Source: Streptomyces sp. AP-93
Lineage (GTDB): Bacteria; Actinomycetota; Actinomycetes; Streptomycetales; Streptomycetaceae
Assembly: GCF_022808175.1 (NCBI RefSeq)
Contig: NZ_JALGBX010000025.1
Location: 62,001 to 126,000, forward strand
DNA length: 64,000 bases
Direction of reading: 5' to 3'
This document shows, one piece after another, positions 17,413-25,146 of this stretch (position 1 is the stretch's first letter; every line of letters starts with the position of its first letter). The notes under the pieces are model-generated. The model did not search any database. It worked only from the letters and a program-made list of their open reading frames with translations, and had not been told where the DNA came from. The position numbers and the translations under genes are program-made.

Positions 17413-18804
17413 TCAGGCGGTGACGAGGACCTTCTCCGGGTCGGCGTCGGCATCGCCATCGGCGTCCGTGGACGCGGCCTTGACCTCGGCCTCGGCCTCG
17501 GAGGGCTCGTCCAGCAGGGACGAGGAGGCGGTCGCGTAGGCCGCCTTGTCCAGGATGCCTTCGCGGGCCGCGACGATGACCGGTACCAGCGCCTGCCCGG
17601 CCACGTTCGTGGCGGTCCTGATCATGTCCAGGATCGGGTCGATCGCCATCAGCAGGCCCACGCCCTCCAGCGGGAGGCCCAGCGTGGAGAGGGTCAGGGT
17701 CAGCATGACCGTGGCGCCCGTCAGGCCGGCCGTCGCGGCGGAGCCGATGACCGAGACGAAGGCGATGAGGAGGTAGTCGGTGATGCCGAGCTGCACTCCG
17801 AAGATCTCCGCGATGAAGATCGCGGCGAGCGCCGGGTAGATCGCGGCGCAGCCGTCCATCTTGGTGGTCGCGCCGAACGGGACGGCGAAGGAGGCGTACT
17901 CCTTCGGGACGCCGAGGCGCTCGGTGACCTTCTGGGTGACCGGCATGGTGCCGACGGAGGAGCGGGAGACGAAGGCCAGCTGGATGGCCGGCCAGGCGCC
18001 CTTGAAGAACTGGAGCGGGTTGACCTTGGCGACGGTCCACAGGAGCAGCGGGTAGACGCCGAACATCACGAGCGCGGAGCCGACGTACACGTCCACCGTG
18101 AAGGTGGCGTACTTGCCGAGCAGGTCCCAGCCGTACGTGGCGATCGCAGTGCCGATCAGACCGACGGTGCCGATCGGGGCGAGGCGGATGACCCACCACA
18201 GCGCCTTCTGGAGCAGCTCCAGCACGGACTCGGCGAGGTTCAGCACCGGCTGGGCCTTGCTGCCGAGCTGGAGGGCGGCGATACCGGCGACGGCGGCGAG
18301 GAAGACGATCTGCAGGACGTTCAGCTCGGTGAACGGCGTGATGATGTCGGTCGGCACGATGCCGGTCAGGAAGTCCAGCCAGGACCCCTCGCGCTTCGGC
18401 AGCTTGCCGTCCTGCGGGGTGAGGCCGGTGCCGGAGCCCGGGTTGGTGAGCAGGCCGATGGCGAGGCCGATGGCCACCGCGATCAGCGACGTGATCATGA
18501 ACCAGAGCAGGGTGCGCGAGGCGAGCCGCGCGGCGTTGTTCACCTTCCGGAGGTTGGTGATCGACACCAGGATGGCGAAGAAGACGAGCGGGGCGACGGC
18601 CAGCTTCAGGAGCTGGACGAATATGTCGCCTATCTGCTCCAGGGTCGTGCCGAGCCAGCTGATCTCCTGGCTGCGGGAGACCCAGCCGAGCAGCACGCCG
18701 AGCACGAGGCCGGTGACGATCTGGGCCCAGAAGGGGAACGAGAAGGAGGACTTCTTCGCCGGGGCGGGGGCCTCGGCGGCAGGGGTCTGCGGTGACGCGG
18801 ACAC
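17413..18804 (-). CDS. DAACS-family (SDF) symporter, candidate cystine or dicarboxylate carrier
   Basis: A sodium/proton-coupled symporter of the dicarboxylate/amino acid:cation family with about eight membrane helices plus re-entrant loops. The SRSSVGTMPVT serine-rich hairpin and the MDGCAAIYPALAAIF and ATAGLTGATVML segments are family hallmarks. Characterised members carry C4-dicarboxylates (DctA), glutamate (GltP) or cystine (TcyP). The cysteine-rich leader peptide upstream favours cystine here, which is inference. GTG at 18804 is chosen because ggaga sits 6 bases upstream; an earlier in-frame GTG touches that ribosome site. The acidic C-terminal tail is unlike DctA. Confidence 0.85.
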   Translation of the reverse strand: MSASPQTPAAEAPAPAKKSSFSFPFWAQIVTGLVLGVLLGWVSRSQEISWLGTTLEQIGDIFVQLLKLAVAPLVFFAILVSITNLRKVNNAARLASRTLLWFMITSLIAVAIGLAIGLLTNPGSGTGLTPQDGKLPKREGSWLDFLTGIVPTDIITPFTELNVLQIVFLAAVAGIAALQLGSKAQPVLNLAESVLELLQKALWWVIRLAPIGTVGLIGTAIATYGWDLLGKYATFTVDVYVGSALVMFGVYPLLLWTVAKVNPLQFFKGAWPAIQLAFVSRSSVGTMPVTQKVTERLGVPKEYASFAVPFGATTKMDGCAAIYPALAAIFIAEIFGVQLGITDYLLIAFVSVIGSAATAGLTGATVMLTLTLSTLGLPLEGVGLLMAIDPILDMIRTATNVAGQALVPVIVAAREGILDKAAYATASSSLLDEPSEAEAEVKAASTDADGDADADPEKVLVTA

Positions 18805-18810
18805 GAACAC

Positions 18811-18870
18811 TCTCCGGGTGGTTCTGCGGTTTCTGCGGTGGGGTGGTGGTGCGGTGCGGCAGCACCCGGA
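18811..18870 (-). promoter_or_regulatory. Attenuator: helix that hides the symporter ribosome site
   Basis: On the minus-strand transcript, TCCGGGTG (18870-18863) can pair over 8 bp with CACCCGGA (18820-18813), which overlaps the GGAGA Shine-Dalgarno of the symporter. The loop is 42 nt. Translation of the leader peptide upstream could switch this helix, as in the cysteine attenuation described in mycobacteria. Confidence 0.55.
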
Positions 18871-18925
18871 AAAGCCAAGAGCCGGGCGGGCGGGACCGCT
18901 GCTGTGCCAGGGCTGGTCGCGGGAC

Positions 18926-19009
18926 TCAGCGACAACAGCAACAGGCCGCGGACGCGCGGCGGCAGAGGTCGACGTGCAGGCGCGCCACGAGCGGAACGCT
19001 CGGGGTCAT
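18926..19009 (-). CDS. Cysteine-rich leader peptide
   Basis: A 27-codon minus-strand frame with the actinobacterial leader-peptide signature RLHVDLCRR, ending in four consecutive Cys codons, Arg and stop. Peptides of this type (RLHVDLC with terminal Cys) precede cysteine and sulfur genes in actinobacteria, where ribosome stalling at Cys codons exposes the downstream ribosome site when cysteine is scarce. It lies about 120 nt upstream of the symporter start in the same orientation, with an SD-hiding helix between them. No Shine-Dalgarno is visible, so it is probably near-leaderless. Confidence 0.75.
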   Translation of the reverse strand: MTPSVPLVARLHVDLCRRASAACCCCR

Positions 19010-19040
19010 CTGGTGCGCGGCTGTCGTCAACATGTTGAAC

Positions 19041-19070
19041 ACGCTAACACTTCCCCTTTGGGAATCTCAA
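19041..19070 (-). promoter_or_regulatory. Promoter of leader peptide-symporter transcript with embedded palindrome
   Basis: On the minus strand, a TTGAGA -35 (19070-19065), an 18-bp spacer and a TAGCGT -10 (19046-19041) lie about 32 nt before the leader ATG. The spacer contains TTCCC-AAAG-GGGAA (19064-19051), a possible operator. A 12-bp palindrome TCAACATGTTGA (19027-19038) follows near the expected transcription start. Confidence 0.5.
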
Positions 19071-19209
19071 AGCCTCCCTTTGGGTCGGCGCAGGCCACCG
19101 TGGGCCGCAAACCCCGGCGAACTCCCCTGAAAACGCCGAAAGCCCCGGCGTCACGGGCGGCGAACCCGGTGCCGAGGCATTTCGGTGTGTGATGAAGCTA
19201 ACTGCTCGC

Positions 19210-19524
19210 CTACTGGCTGGCGCGCGCGGCCTCGTCGACCGCGTCGTCCTCCTGGCTGCGGTTCGCGGCGAGCTTGTCCTTCGCGCCCGCGACACGTCCG
19301 GAAATGGCCGCGGACATCTCGTCACGCTGCTTGCGCAGCAGCACGAAGGAGAGCGGCGCGGAGAGCACGAGGGCGAGCAGCACGACCCAGGCGGGGTTGG
19401 CGTCACCGAGACCGGAGGGCACCCAGCCCAGCCGGACCAGGCCGGCGACGAGGACGAGGCACCCGACGAAGATCCCCAGGCGCATCGCGGTGTAACGGAT
19501 CGTCGCGCTCGGCTTGAGGGACAC
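19210..19524 (-). CDS. DUF4229 small membrane protein
   Basis: A 104-aa protein with two hydrophobic helices (about residues 12-33 and 43-62) and a charged C-terminal tail (LLRKQRDEMSAAISGRVAGAK...), matching the actinobacterial DUF4229 family. Function unknown. The GTG start has agaagggg 6 bases upstream. It lies in the same orientation as, and downstream of, mqnE, separated by that gene's terminator. Confidence 0.8.
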   Translation of the reverse strand: MSLKPSATIRYTAMRLGIFVGCLVLVAGLVRLGWVPSGLGDANPAWVVLLALVLSAPLSFVLLRKQRDEMSAAISGRVAGAKDKLAANRSQEDDAVDEAARASQ

Positions 19525-19677
19525 GGTGACCCCTTCTCTCTCGTCGTCCTACGGCGGTTTGTGCCCGTCCAGTGAAGCACGCCGGACCCCGGCCCCGGCC
19601 CGCCGGGGTCGCGCCCCGCGGGGCCCCGCAGGTCAGTACAGCGGCAGCAGGACTATTACGTGACGTCGTGCGCAAAA

Positions 19678-19709
19678 GGCCCCGGTCCCACGTGGGGAGG
19701 ACCGGGGCC
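19678..19709 (-). terminator. Intrinsic terminator of mqnE
   Basis: An 11-bp perfect stem (ggccccggtcc and complement) with a 10-nt loop; read on the minus strand it is followed directly by TTTTG, the classical arrangement for a terminator just after the mqnE stop. Confidence 0.8.
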
Positions 19710-19728
19710 CAGGGCATCGGGACAGGCG

Positions 19729-20892
19729 TCAGACCCGCATCGCCTGCGGCGTCTCGCGGAGCTCCGCGTCCGGGCCGGGGTACTCGCGGATGATCTCGTA
19801 GCGCGTGTTGCGCTCGACCGGGCGGAAGCCCGCCTCGCGGATCAGTTCCAGCAGGTCCTCGCGGCCCAGCTTGTTCGGGGTGCCGTAGTTGTCCGCGTCG
19901 TGCGTGATCTTGTACTCGACGACCGAGCCGTCCATGTCGTCCGCGCCGTGCTGCAGGGCGAGCTGCGCCGTCTGCACGCCGTGCATCACCCAGAAGACCT
20001 TCACGTGCGGGACGTTGTCGAAGAGCAGACGGGAGACCGCGAAGGTCTTCAGCGCCTCGGCGCCCGTCGCCATCGTCGTACGCGCCTGGAGCTTGTTGCG
20101 TACCTTGCCGTCCTTCATGTCCACGAAGTCGTGCTGGTAGCGCAGCGGGATGAAGACCTGGAAACCGCCGGTCTCGTCCTGCAGTTCGCGCAGCCGGAGC
20201 ACGTGGTCCACGCGGTGGCGCGGCTCCTCGATGTGCCCGTAGAGCATCGTCGCCGGGGTCTTGAGGCCCTTGGAGTGCGCCAGGCGGTGGATGCGCGACC
20301 AGTCTTCCCAGTGGGTGCGGTGGTCGACGATGTGCTGGCGGACCTCCCAGTCGAAGATCTCGGCACCGCCGCCGGTGAGCGATTCCAGGCCCGCGTCGAT
20401 CAGCTCGTCCAGGATGTCGGAGGCCGACATGCCGGAGATCGTCTCGAAGTGGTGGATCTCGGTCGCCGTGAACGCCTTCAGCGAGACGTTCGGCAGCGCC
20501 TCCTTCAGCGCGGAGAGCGAGCGCGGGTAGTACCGCCACGGCAGGCTGGGGTGCAGGCCGTTGACGATGTGCAGCTCGGTGAGGTTCTCGTTCTCCATGG
20601 TCTTGGCCAGGCGGACGGCTTCCTCGATGCGCATCGTGTACGCGTCCTTCTCGCCCGGCTTGCGCTGGAACGAGCAGTACGCGCACGAGGCCGTGCACAC
20701 GTTGGTCATGTTGAGGTGGCGGTTGACGTTGAAGTGGACGACGTCGCCGTTCTTGCGCATGCGCACCTCGTGGGCGAGGCCGCCGAGCCAGGCCAGGTCG
20801 TCCGACTCGTAGAGGGCGATGCCGTCCTCACGGGTCAGCCGCTCGCCGGAGCGAACCTTGTCCTCCAGCTCACGCTTGAGCCCAGCGTCCAT
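19729..20892 (-). CDS. mqnE: Aminofutalosine synthase MqnE
   Basis: A radical SAM enzyme of the futalosine menaquinone pathway, joining SAM to the chorismate-derived enolpyruvyl benzoate to give aminofutalosine. The CxxxCxxC cluster motif is CTASCAYC near residue 67, followed by FQRKPGEKDAYTM. GGGAEIFDWEVR and the NGLHPSLPW segment are typical of MqnE rather than the related MqnC. The ATG has ggagagg 6 bases upstream and gives 387 aa, the usual size. The UbiX/UbiD/UbiA-type genes nearby supply later steps of the same pathway. Confidence 0.92.
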   Translation of the reverse strand: MDAGLKRELEDKVRSGERLTREDGIALYESDDLAWLGGLAHEVRMRKNGDVVHFNVNRHLNMTNVCTASCAYCSFQRKPGEKDAYTMRIEEAVRLAKTMENENLTELHIVNGLHPSLPWRYYPRSLSALKEALPNVSLKAFTATEIHHFETISGMSASDILDELIDAGLESLTGGGAEIFDWEVRQHIVDHRTHWEDWSRIHRLAHSKGLKTPATMLYGHIEEPRHRVDHVLRLRELQDETGGFQVFIPLRYQHDFVDMKDGKVRNKLQARTTMATGAEALKTFAVSRLLFDNVPHVKVFWVMHGVQTAQLALQHGADDMDGSVVEYKITHDADNYGTPNKLGREDLLELIREAGFRPVERNTRYEIIREYPGPDAELRETPQAMRV

Positions 20893-20994
20893 GCCGGTCC
20901 TCTCCTCTGTCCTGTGTCCCCATGCCCGCCCTGCGCGGTCCGCGGCGCGGTACGTGTGCCCCACAACCGCGCCCCAACCGTACTCTCAGCGCCC

Positions 20995-21450
20995 TCAGGC
21001 TTCCTCCGGCAGGCCCCCGACCCGGTTCTCCCACTTGGTGGAGAGCACGATCGTCGTGCGCGTGCGCGAGACGCCCTTGGTGCTGGAGAGCTTGCGGATG
21101 ATCCGCTCCAGCCCGTCCACGTCGCCGGCGCGGACCTTGAGCATGTACGAGTCGTCGCCGGCGATGAACCAGCAGTCCTCGATCTCCGAGAGGTCGCGCA
21201 GCCGGCGGGCCACGTCCTCGTGGTCCGCGGCGTCGGACAGCGAGATGCCGATCAGTGCCGTGACGCCGAGGCCGAGCGAGGCCGCGTCCACGGTCGCGCG
21301 GTAGCCGGTGATGACTCCGGCCGTCTCCAGCCGGTTGATCCGGTCGGTGACGCTGGGGCCGGAGAGGCCCACGAGCCGGCCCAGCTCGGCGTACGAGGCG
21401 CGTCCGTTCTCACGAAGTGCCTGGATGAGCTGCTTGTCCACCGCGTCCAT
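20995..21450 (-). CDS. Lrp/AsnC-family transcriptional regulator
   Basis: A winged-helix domain (MDAVDKQLIQALRENGRASY, then GLSGPSVTDRINRLETAGVI) is followed by a RAM/ACT-type ligand domain ending TTIVLSTKWENRVGGLPEEA. Lrp-type proteins form octamers and sense amino acids or related metabolites. The start at 21450 gives the normal 151 aa; an upstream ATG at 21468 has an equally plausible ribosome site. It is 102 bp upstream of mqnE in the same orientation and divergent from the 44-aa gene, so it may regulate one of them. Confidence 0.85.
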   Translation of the reverse strand: MDAVDKQLIQALRENGRASYAELGRLVGLSGPSVTDRINRLETAGVITGYRATVDAASLGLGVTALIGISLSDAADHEDVARRLRDLSEIEDCWFIAGDDSYMLKVRAGDVDGLERIIRKLSSTKGVSRTRTTIVLSTKWENRVGGLPEEA

Positions 21451-21540
21451 GTACCTGGAACCTTCCATTATTCGGCATTCCCTCAAGTTTACGTATAGAA
21501 TCAAAGGCACACAGGGTCGACACCCTGTGAATCTTTCAAC

Positions 21541-21556
21541 AGATCAAAGATGATCT
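21541..21556. promoter_or_regulatory. Inverted repeat in the AsnC upstream region
   Basis: AGATCA-AAGA-TGATCT, 6-bp arms and a 4-bp spacer, in an AT-rich stretch between the divergent Lrp/AsnC gene and the 44-aa gene. It could be an autoregulatory site. Confidence 0.4.
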
Positions 21557-21580
21557 GACGATTTTCAGGAGTGGTTCACC

Positions 21581-21715
21581 GTGTACACGATCGAGATGGC
21601 CTACGCGCACATGCGACAGCTCCAGGAGCTGGCCAACCGATCCCGCACCGACCAGCCCGCCGCCGCACACCGCGTCGACAAGACCCGTAAGCCGGGGCGC
21701 GCCAAGAAGCGCTAA
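21581..21715 (+). CDS. Small basic protein, 44 aa
   Basis: GTG start with aggag about 9 bases upstream; the frame encodes 44 aa with an amphipathic N-terminal helix (YTIEMAYAHMRQLQELANRS) and a basic tail ending KPGRAKKR. The clear ribosome site and GC-biased third positions support a real gene. It overlaps the convergent UbiX-like gene by 4 bp (CTAA shared by both stops). No family is known to me; the basic tail could bind nucleic acid or be unstructured. Confidence 0.7.
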   Translation: MYTIEMAYAHMRQLQELANRSRTDQPAAAHRVDKTRKPGRAKKR

Positions 21716-22398
21716 GCGCCACCGCTTACCTCCCGGGGGCGGGAGCCTCCGAGCTCCCCTTCCCACCGGCGGTACAGCCCGTGCGGCACCCCTGCCGCGT
21801 CGAGCACCCGCCCCGCGACGAAGTCCACCAGATCCTGGATGTGCGTCGCACCCGCGTAGAACGCCGGAGAGGCGGGCAGCACCACTGCGCCCGCCTCGTC
21901 CAGGCTCACCAGATGCTTCAGCGTCTGCCCGCTCAGCGGGGTCTCCCGCACCGTCACCACCAGCCGGCGCCGCTCCTTGAGCGTCACGCTCGCGACCCGC
22001 TGGAGCAGGTCCTTCGACAGCCCGAGCGCCACCCCGGCCACGCAGGCCGTGGACGCGGGCACGATCAGCATCCCCAGAGACGGGTACGAGCCGCTGCTCG
22101 GTCCGGCCGCCAGGTCCCCGGCCGCCCAGTGACGTACTCCGTCCAGGTCCGGGCGCGCGAAGGTACCGGGCTTGCCGTCGGCCCCCCGCTCCAGCCACTC
22201 CCCCAGGTCGCCCCGCCAGTGCGCGTCGCGGAACGCGATGCCGGTCTCGTCCAGCAGGGTCAGCCTGGACGCCCGGCTCACCACCAGGTCCACACTCTCG
22301 CCCGCCGCCAGCAGCCCGCGGATCACCGCGGCCGCGTACGGCGTCCCGGACGCCCCGGAAACCCCGACCACCCACGGGGTGCGCTTGCCCTCAGTCAT
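21712..22398 (-). CDS. mqnM: UbiX-like flavin prenyltransferase of the menaquinone pathway
   Basis: A flavoprotein that makes prenylated FMN, the cofactor of UbiD-type decarboxylases. The N-terminal GVSGASGTPYAAAVIRGLL motif binds FMN, with VSRASRLTLLDETGI and the SLGMLIVPASTACVAGVALGLSKDLLQR region matching UbiX. In Streptomyces the UbiX/UbiD-like pair near mqnE is thought to decarboxylate the naphthoquinone precursor. About 228 aa. The ribosome site is odd: ggagg lies one base from the ATG, so initiation may be weak or start differently. Confidence 0.85.
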   Translation of the reverse strand: MTEGKRTPWVVGVSGASGTPYAAAVIRGLLAAGESVDLVVSRASRLTLLDETGIAFRDAHWRGDLGEWLERGADGKPGTFARPDLDGVRHWAAGDLAAGPSSGSYPSLGMLIVPASTACVAGVALGLSKDLLQRVASVTLKERRRLVVTVRETPLSGQTLKHLVSLDEAGAVVLPASPAFYAGATHIQDLVDFVAGRVLDAAGVPHGLYRRWEGELGGSRPREVSGGA

Positions 22399-22483
22399 AC
22401 CTCCGAGACTATCCGGCCACCGCCGACGGGCACTGGCTAAGGTGGCCGCACGTTCAAGGGGTGGACACGGCGGAGGGATCGTC

Positions 22484-23122
22484 ATGAGCGGAAGCGGAAG
22501 CGGAAGCAGCAGCAGTACGCACCCGGGCGGTACGGGATCCTTCGCCTGGAGCCGGACCGGCCGGGCGGTGGCCGCCGCGAAGCTGATGCTGGGCTGGGTG
22601 GCGCTGCTGTGGCTGATCGAGGCCGTCGACTACGCCACCGGCCACGCGCTGGACTCGTACGGGATCACCGCACGGGAGGCCGACGGGCTGAGCGGGATCC
22701 CCCTGGCGCCCTTCCTGCACTTCGGCTTCGACCACGTGGGCTCGAACACCGTCCCGCTGCTGGTCCTCGGCTTCGTCACCGCACTGAGCGGCATCGGCCG
22801 CTTCCTGGCGGTCTGTGCCGCCATCATCGTCGCCGACGGCTTCGCCGTCTGGCTGATCTCCCCGCCCCACAGCATCACGGCGGGCGCCTCCGGCCTGATC
22901 TTCGGCCTCTTCGGCTACCTGCTGGTCCGCGGCTTCGTGGAGCGCAGCCCCCTGGGCGTGGCGGTCGCGGTCGTCATCGCCGCCGTCTGGGGCACGACCT
23001 TCCTGGCCGGAGCCCTCCCGACGGACTCGGTGGTCAGCTGGCAGGCCCACCTCTTCGGCCTCCTGGCCGGCGCGGCGGTCGCCCTGGCGGCCCGGCCGCG
23101 GCCGGAGGTGGCGGCGCTCTAG
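22484..23122 (+). CDS. Rhomboid-family intramembrane serine protease
   Basis: About 212 aa with six predicted membrane helices. The rhomboid hallmarks are present: an HxxxN-type motif (HVGSN), the catalytic serine in GASGLIFGLFGYL, and the catalytic His in SWQAHLFGLLAGAAV. It should cleave single-pass membrane proteins within the bilayer; the substrate is unknown. ATG at 22484 has ggagg 7 bases upstream. The stop abuts the stop of the convergent Uma2-like gene with no gap. Confidence 0.85.
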   Translation: MSGSGSGSSSSTHPGGTGSFAWSRTGRAVAAAKLMLGWVALLWLIEAVDYATGHALDSYGITAREADGLSGIPLAPFLHFGFDHVGSNTVPLLVLGFVTALSGIGRFLAVCAAIIVADGFAVWLISPPHSITAGASGLIFGLFGYLLVRGFVERSPLGVAVAVVIAAVWGTTFLAGALPTDSVVSWQAHLFGLLAGAAVALAARPRPEVAAL

Positions 23123-23689
23123 CTAGGCTCCCGCCCCGGGGTCCACGGGCAGCTCGGCCGTATCCACGCGGACCCTCCCGATCCTGGTCTCCACCGCGAC
23201 CGTCTCCCCGTACGGGATCACGTCACGCCCCTGGTAGCCGTCGGGCCCCGGGTTCCACAGCGTCGTGCACTGCGCCTTGTACGGGTCGAAGATCAGGTAG
23301 TGCGGGATGCCGCGCCGGGCGTAGGCCCTGTCCTTGACCTCGTAGTCGTTGCGCACACTGCTCGGGGAGACGACCTCGATGACGAGCTCGATCAGGTCGG
23401 GTGGATACGCGATGAGGTTCCTGTCCGCCTCGGCCTCCGGAATGACCGCGAGGTCCGGGCAGAACTCGTTGTCACCGTCGAAGGGGACGGCCACGTCACT
23501 GAGGAAGCCCCACTGGTCAGTCAGCTGCGCCGCGAGCGTGCTCCACAGGGTGTTTACGGTGGAGTTGTCGGTCGGCCGCAGCGGCGTCAGCACGACGGCC
23601 CCCTCGACGATCTCCGTCCGGTGGCCGGGAAACATGTCCTCGAACCGGCTGAGCCGCGAGCGCGGGCGGTCGTTCTCCGGCCTGGTCAT
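23123..23689 (-). CDS. Uma2-family (DUF820) PD-(D/E)xK nuclease-like protein
   Basis: A 188-aa protein with the Uma2 fold: EIVEGAVVLTPLR near the N-terminus, the PD of FCPDLAVI, the acidic IELVIEVVSPSS strand, and a Lys in the VKDRAYARRGIPHYLIFD segment. Together these form a PD-(D/E)xK-type site. Uma2 proteins are abundant in actinobacteria and cyanobacteria, and their biological role is not established. No ribosome site is seen. A second member occurs at 46904-47470. Confidence 0.82.
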   Translation of the reverse strand: MTRPENDRPRSRLSRFEDMFPGHRTEIVEGAVVLTPLRPTDNSTVNTLWSTLAAQLTDQWGFLSDVAVPFDGDNEFCPDLAVIPEAEADRNLIAYPPDLIELVIEVVSPSSVRNDYEVKDRAYARRGIPHYLIFDPYKAQCTTLWNPGPDGYQGRDVIPYGETVAVETRIGRVRVDTAELPVDPGAGA

Positions 23690-23755
23690 GGCCGGAGGCT
23701 AGCGCCCCGTGCGGCTGTCGATCCGCCGGATCGGGCGTACGGCCACTCGTCCGGG

Positions 23756-24682
23756 TTACAGCGACAGCCCCCGCACCACCAGGTCCAGCAGCGCGCACGC
23801 GAAGAGCGCCATGCCGATGAAGCCGTTCACCGTGAAGAAGGCGCGGTTCAGGCGGGACAGGTCGTGGGGCGTGACGATGGTGTGCTCGTAGACGAAGGCC
23901 GCCACGACGATCAGCAGGCCCAGCCAGAACAGCCAGCCCGCGCCGCTCGCCACCGCGTACCAGGCCAGCAGGCCCGTGGTCACCACGTGCGCGCCGCGCG
24001 CGCCCCACAGGGCGGCCGGGATGCCGAAGCGGGCCGGGACGGACTTGACGCCCTCCGCGCGGTCCGCGGCCACGTCCTGGCAGGCGAAGATCAGGTCGAA
24101 GCCGCCGATCCACACGCCCACCGCGAGGCCGAGGATCACCGCGTCCCAGGACCACTCGCCGGTGATCGCGATCCAGGCCCCGACCGGGCCCATCGCCTGG
24201 GCGAGGCCGAGGATGGCGTGCGGGAAGTTCGTGAACCGCTTCCCGTACGGGTACACCACCATCGGCACGACGGCGACCGGCGCCAGCATCAGGCAGAGCG
24301 GGTTCAGCAGCGCCGCCGACCCGAGGAAGACCGCCAGGGCGATCCCGGCCCCGGTCCAGGCGGAGCGGACCGAGACGGCGCCCGTCACCAGCTCGCGCCC
24401 GGCGGTCCGCGGGTTCCGCGCGTCGATCTCCCGGTCGATGATCCGGTTGGCGGCCATCGCGAAGGTCCGCAGCCCCACCATGCAGATGGTGACGAGCAGC
24501 AGCTTGCCCCAGTGCATCCGCTCGTCGAGCGTGAACATGGCGGTCAGCGCGGCGATGTAGGCGAAGGGCAGCGCGAAGACCGAGTGCTCGATCATCACGA
24601 GCCGCAGGAACGCCTTGACCTTGCCGACCGGCTGCGGCGCCGGGCCGGACGAGCCGAGCAGTTCGTCGGCGGTCGTCATCAT
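23756..24682 (-). CDS. mqnP: UbiA-like prenyltransferase of the menaquinone pathway (MqnP)
   Basis: An integral membrane prenyltransferase (about eight helices) that attaches the polyprenyl chain to the aromatic precursor of menaquinone. The two Asp-rich prenyl-diphosphate motifs are NRIIDREIDARNPRTAGR and DVAADRAEGVKSVPARFG. The ATG at 24682 has ggagaag 6 bases upstream and overlaps the stop of the preceding gene (ATGA), so it is translationally coupled. It is the last of a three-gene operon with an unknown protein and a UbiD-like decarboxylase. 308 aa, normal length. Confidence 0.88.
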   Translation of the reverse strand: MMTTADELLGSSGPAPQPVGKVKAFLRLVMIEHSVFALPFAYIAALTAMFTLDERMHWGKLLLVTICMVGLRTFAMAANRIIDREIDARNPRTAGRELVTGAVSVRSAWTGAGIALAVFLGSAALLNPLCLMLAPVAVVPMVVYPYGKRFTNFPHAILGLAQAMGPVGAWIAITGEWSWDAVILGLAVGVWIGGFDLIFACQDVAADRAEGVKSVPARFGIPAALWGARGAHVVTTGLLAWYAVASGAGWLFWLGLLIVVAAFVYEHTIVTPHDLSRLNRAFFTVNGFIGMALFACALLDLVVRGLSL

Positions 24683-25146
24683 GCGAGGCTTCTCCGGAAG
24701 TCTTCGAGGTCGGCCAGCAGGTCCGCCGTGGGGAGCGTGCCGAGCTCCAGGGTCCACGGGCCCGCGTCGTGACCCTCGGGCGGGGTGACGTGGGCCGTCA
24801 GCTGCCAGGTGGTGGGAGACGGGCGCGCCTCCAGGCGCAGGAAGTTCCCGGCCTCCGCGGTGAACGGCTCGCCCTCGACCAGGGCGCGCTGGAGCTGCTC
24901 CGCGAAGTCGTCCGCCTCGACGTCCCGCGCGCCGGGCAGCTCGAAGCCGTCGCCCTCGCCGTCCTCGTCGAGCATCAGCGCCCAGACGTTGCCGGGGCCC
25001 GCGAACTCCTCGGGCGAGACGCCCGCCTGCTCGGCGGCCTCGCGGACGCCCGGGTCCGACGGGTCGAGCTCCGGGCGGACCAGGGCCACGTAGACCGTGT
25101 CCGTGCCGATGAAGAGGGCGGGGCCACCCGTCTCGATGTCGCTCAC
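24679..25146 (-). CDS. Conserved acidic protein in the menaquinone operon, function unknown
   Basis: A 155-aa soluble, acidic protein with no recognised motif. It starts with a GTG that overlaps the UbiD-like stop (GTGA) and ends in an ATGA overlap with the UbiA-like gene. This tight coupling on both sides argues for a function in menaquinone synthesis or in assembling the two enzymes. No signal peptide or membrane helix is present. Confidence 0.75.
   Translation of the reverse strand: MSDIETGGPALFIGTDTVYVALVRPELDPSDPGVREAAEQAGVSPEEFAGPGNVWALMLDEDGEGDGFELPGARDVEADDFAEQLQRALVEGEPFTAEAGNFLRLEARPSPTTWQLTAHVTPPEGHDAGPWTLELGTLPTADLLADLEDFRRSLA

Noticed and set aside
16616..18865. A 749-aa open frame spanning the DUF6461 gene and the symporter region
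   Set aside because: The part over the symporter is a high-GC shadow frame; the symporter frame has clear membrane helices and family motifs, and the DUF6461 gene has its own ribosome site.
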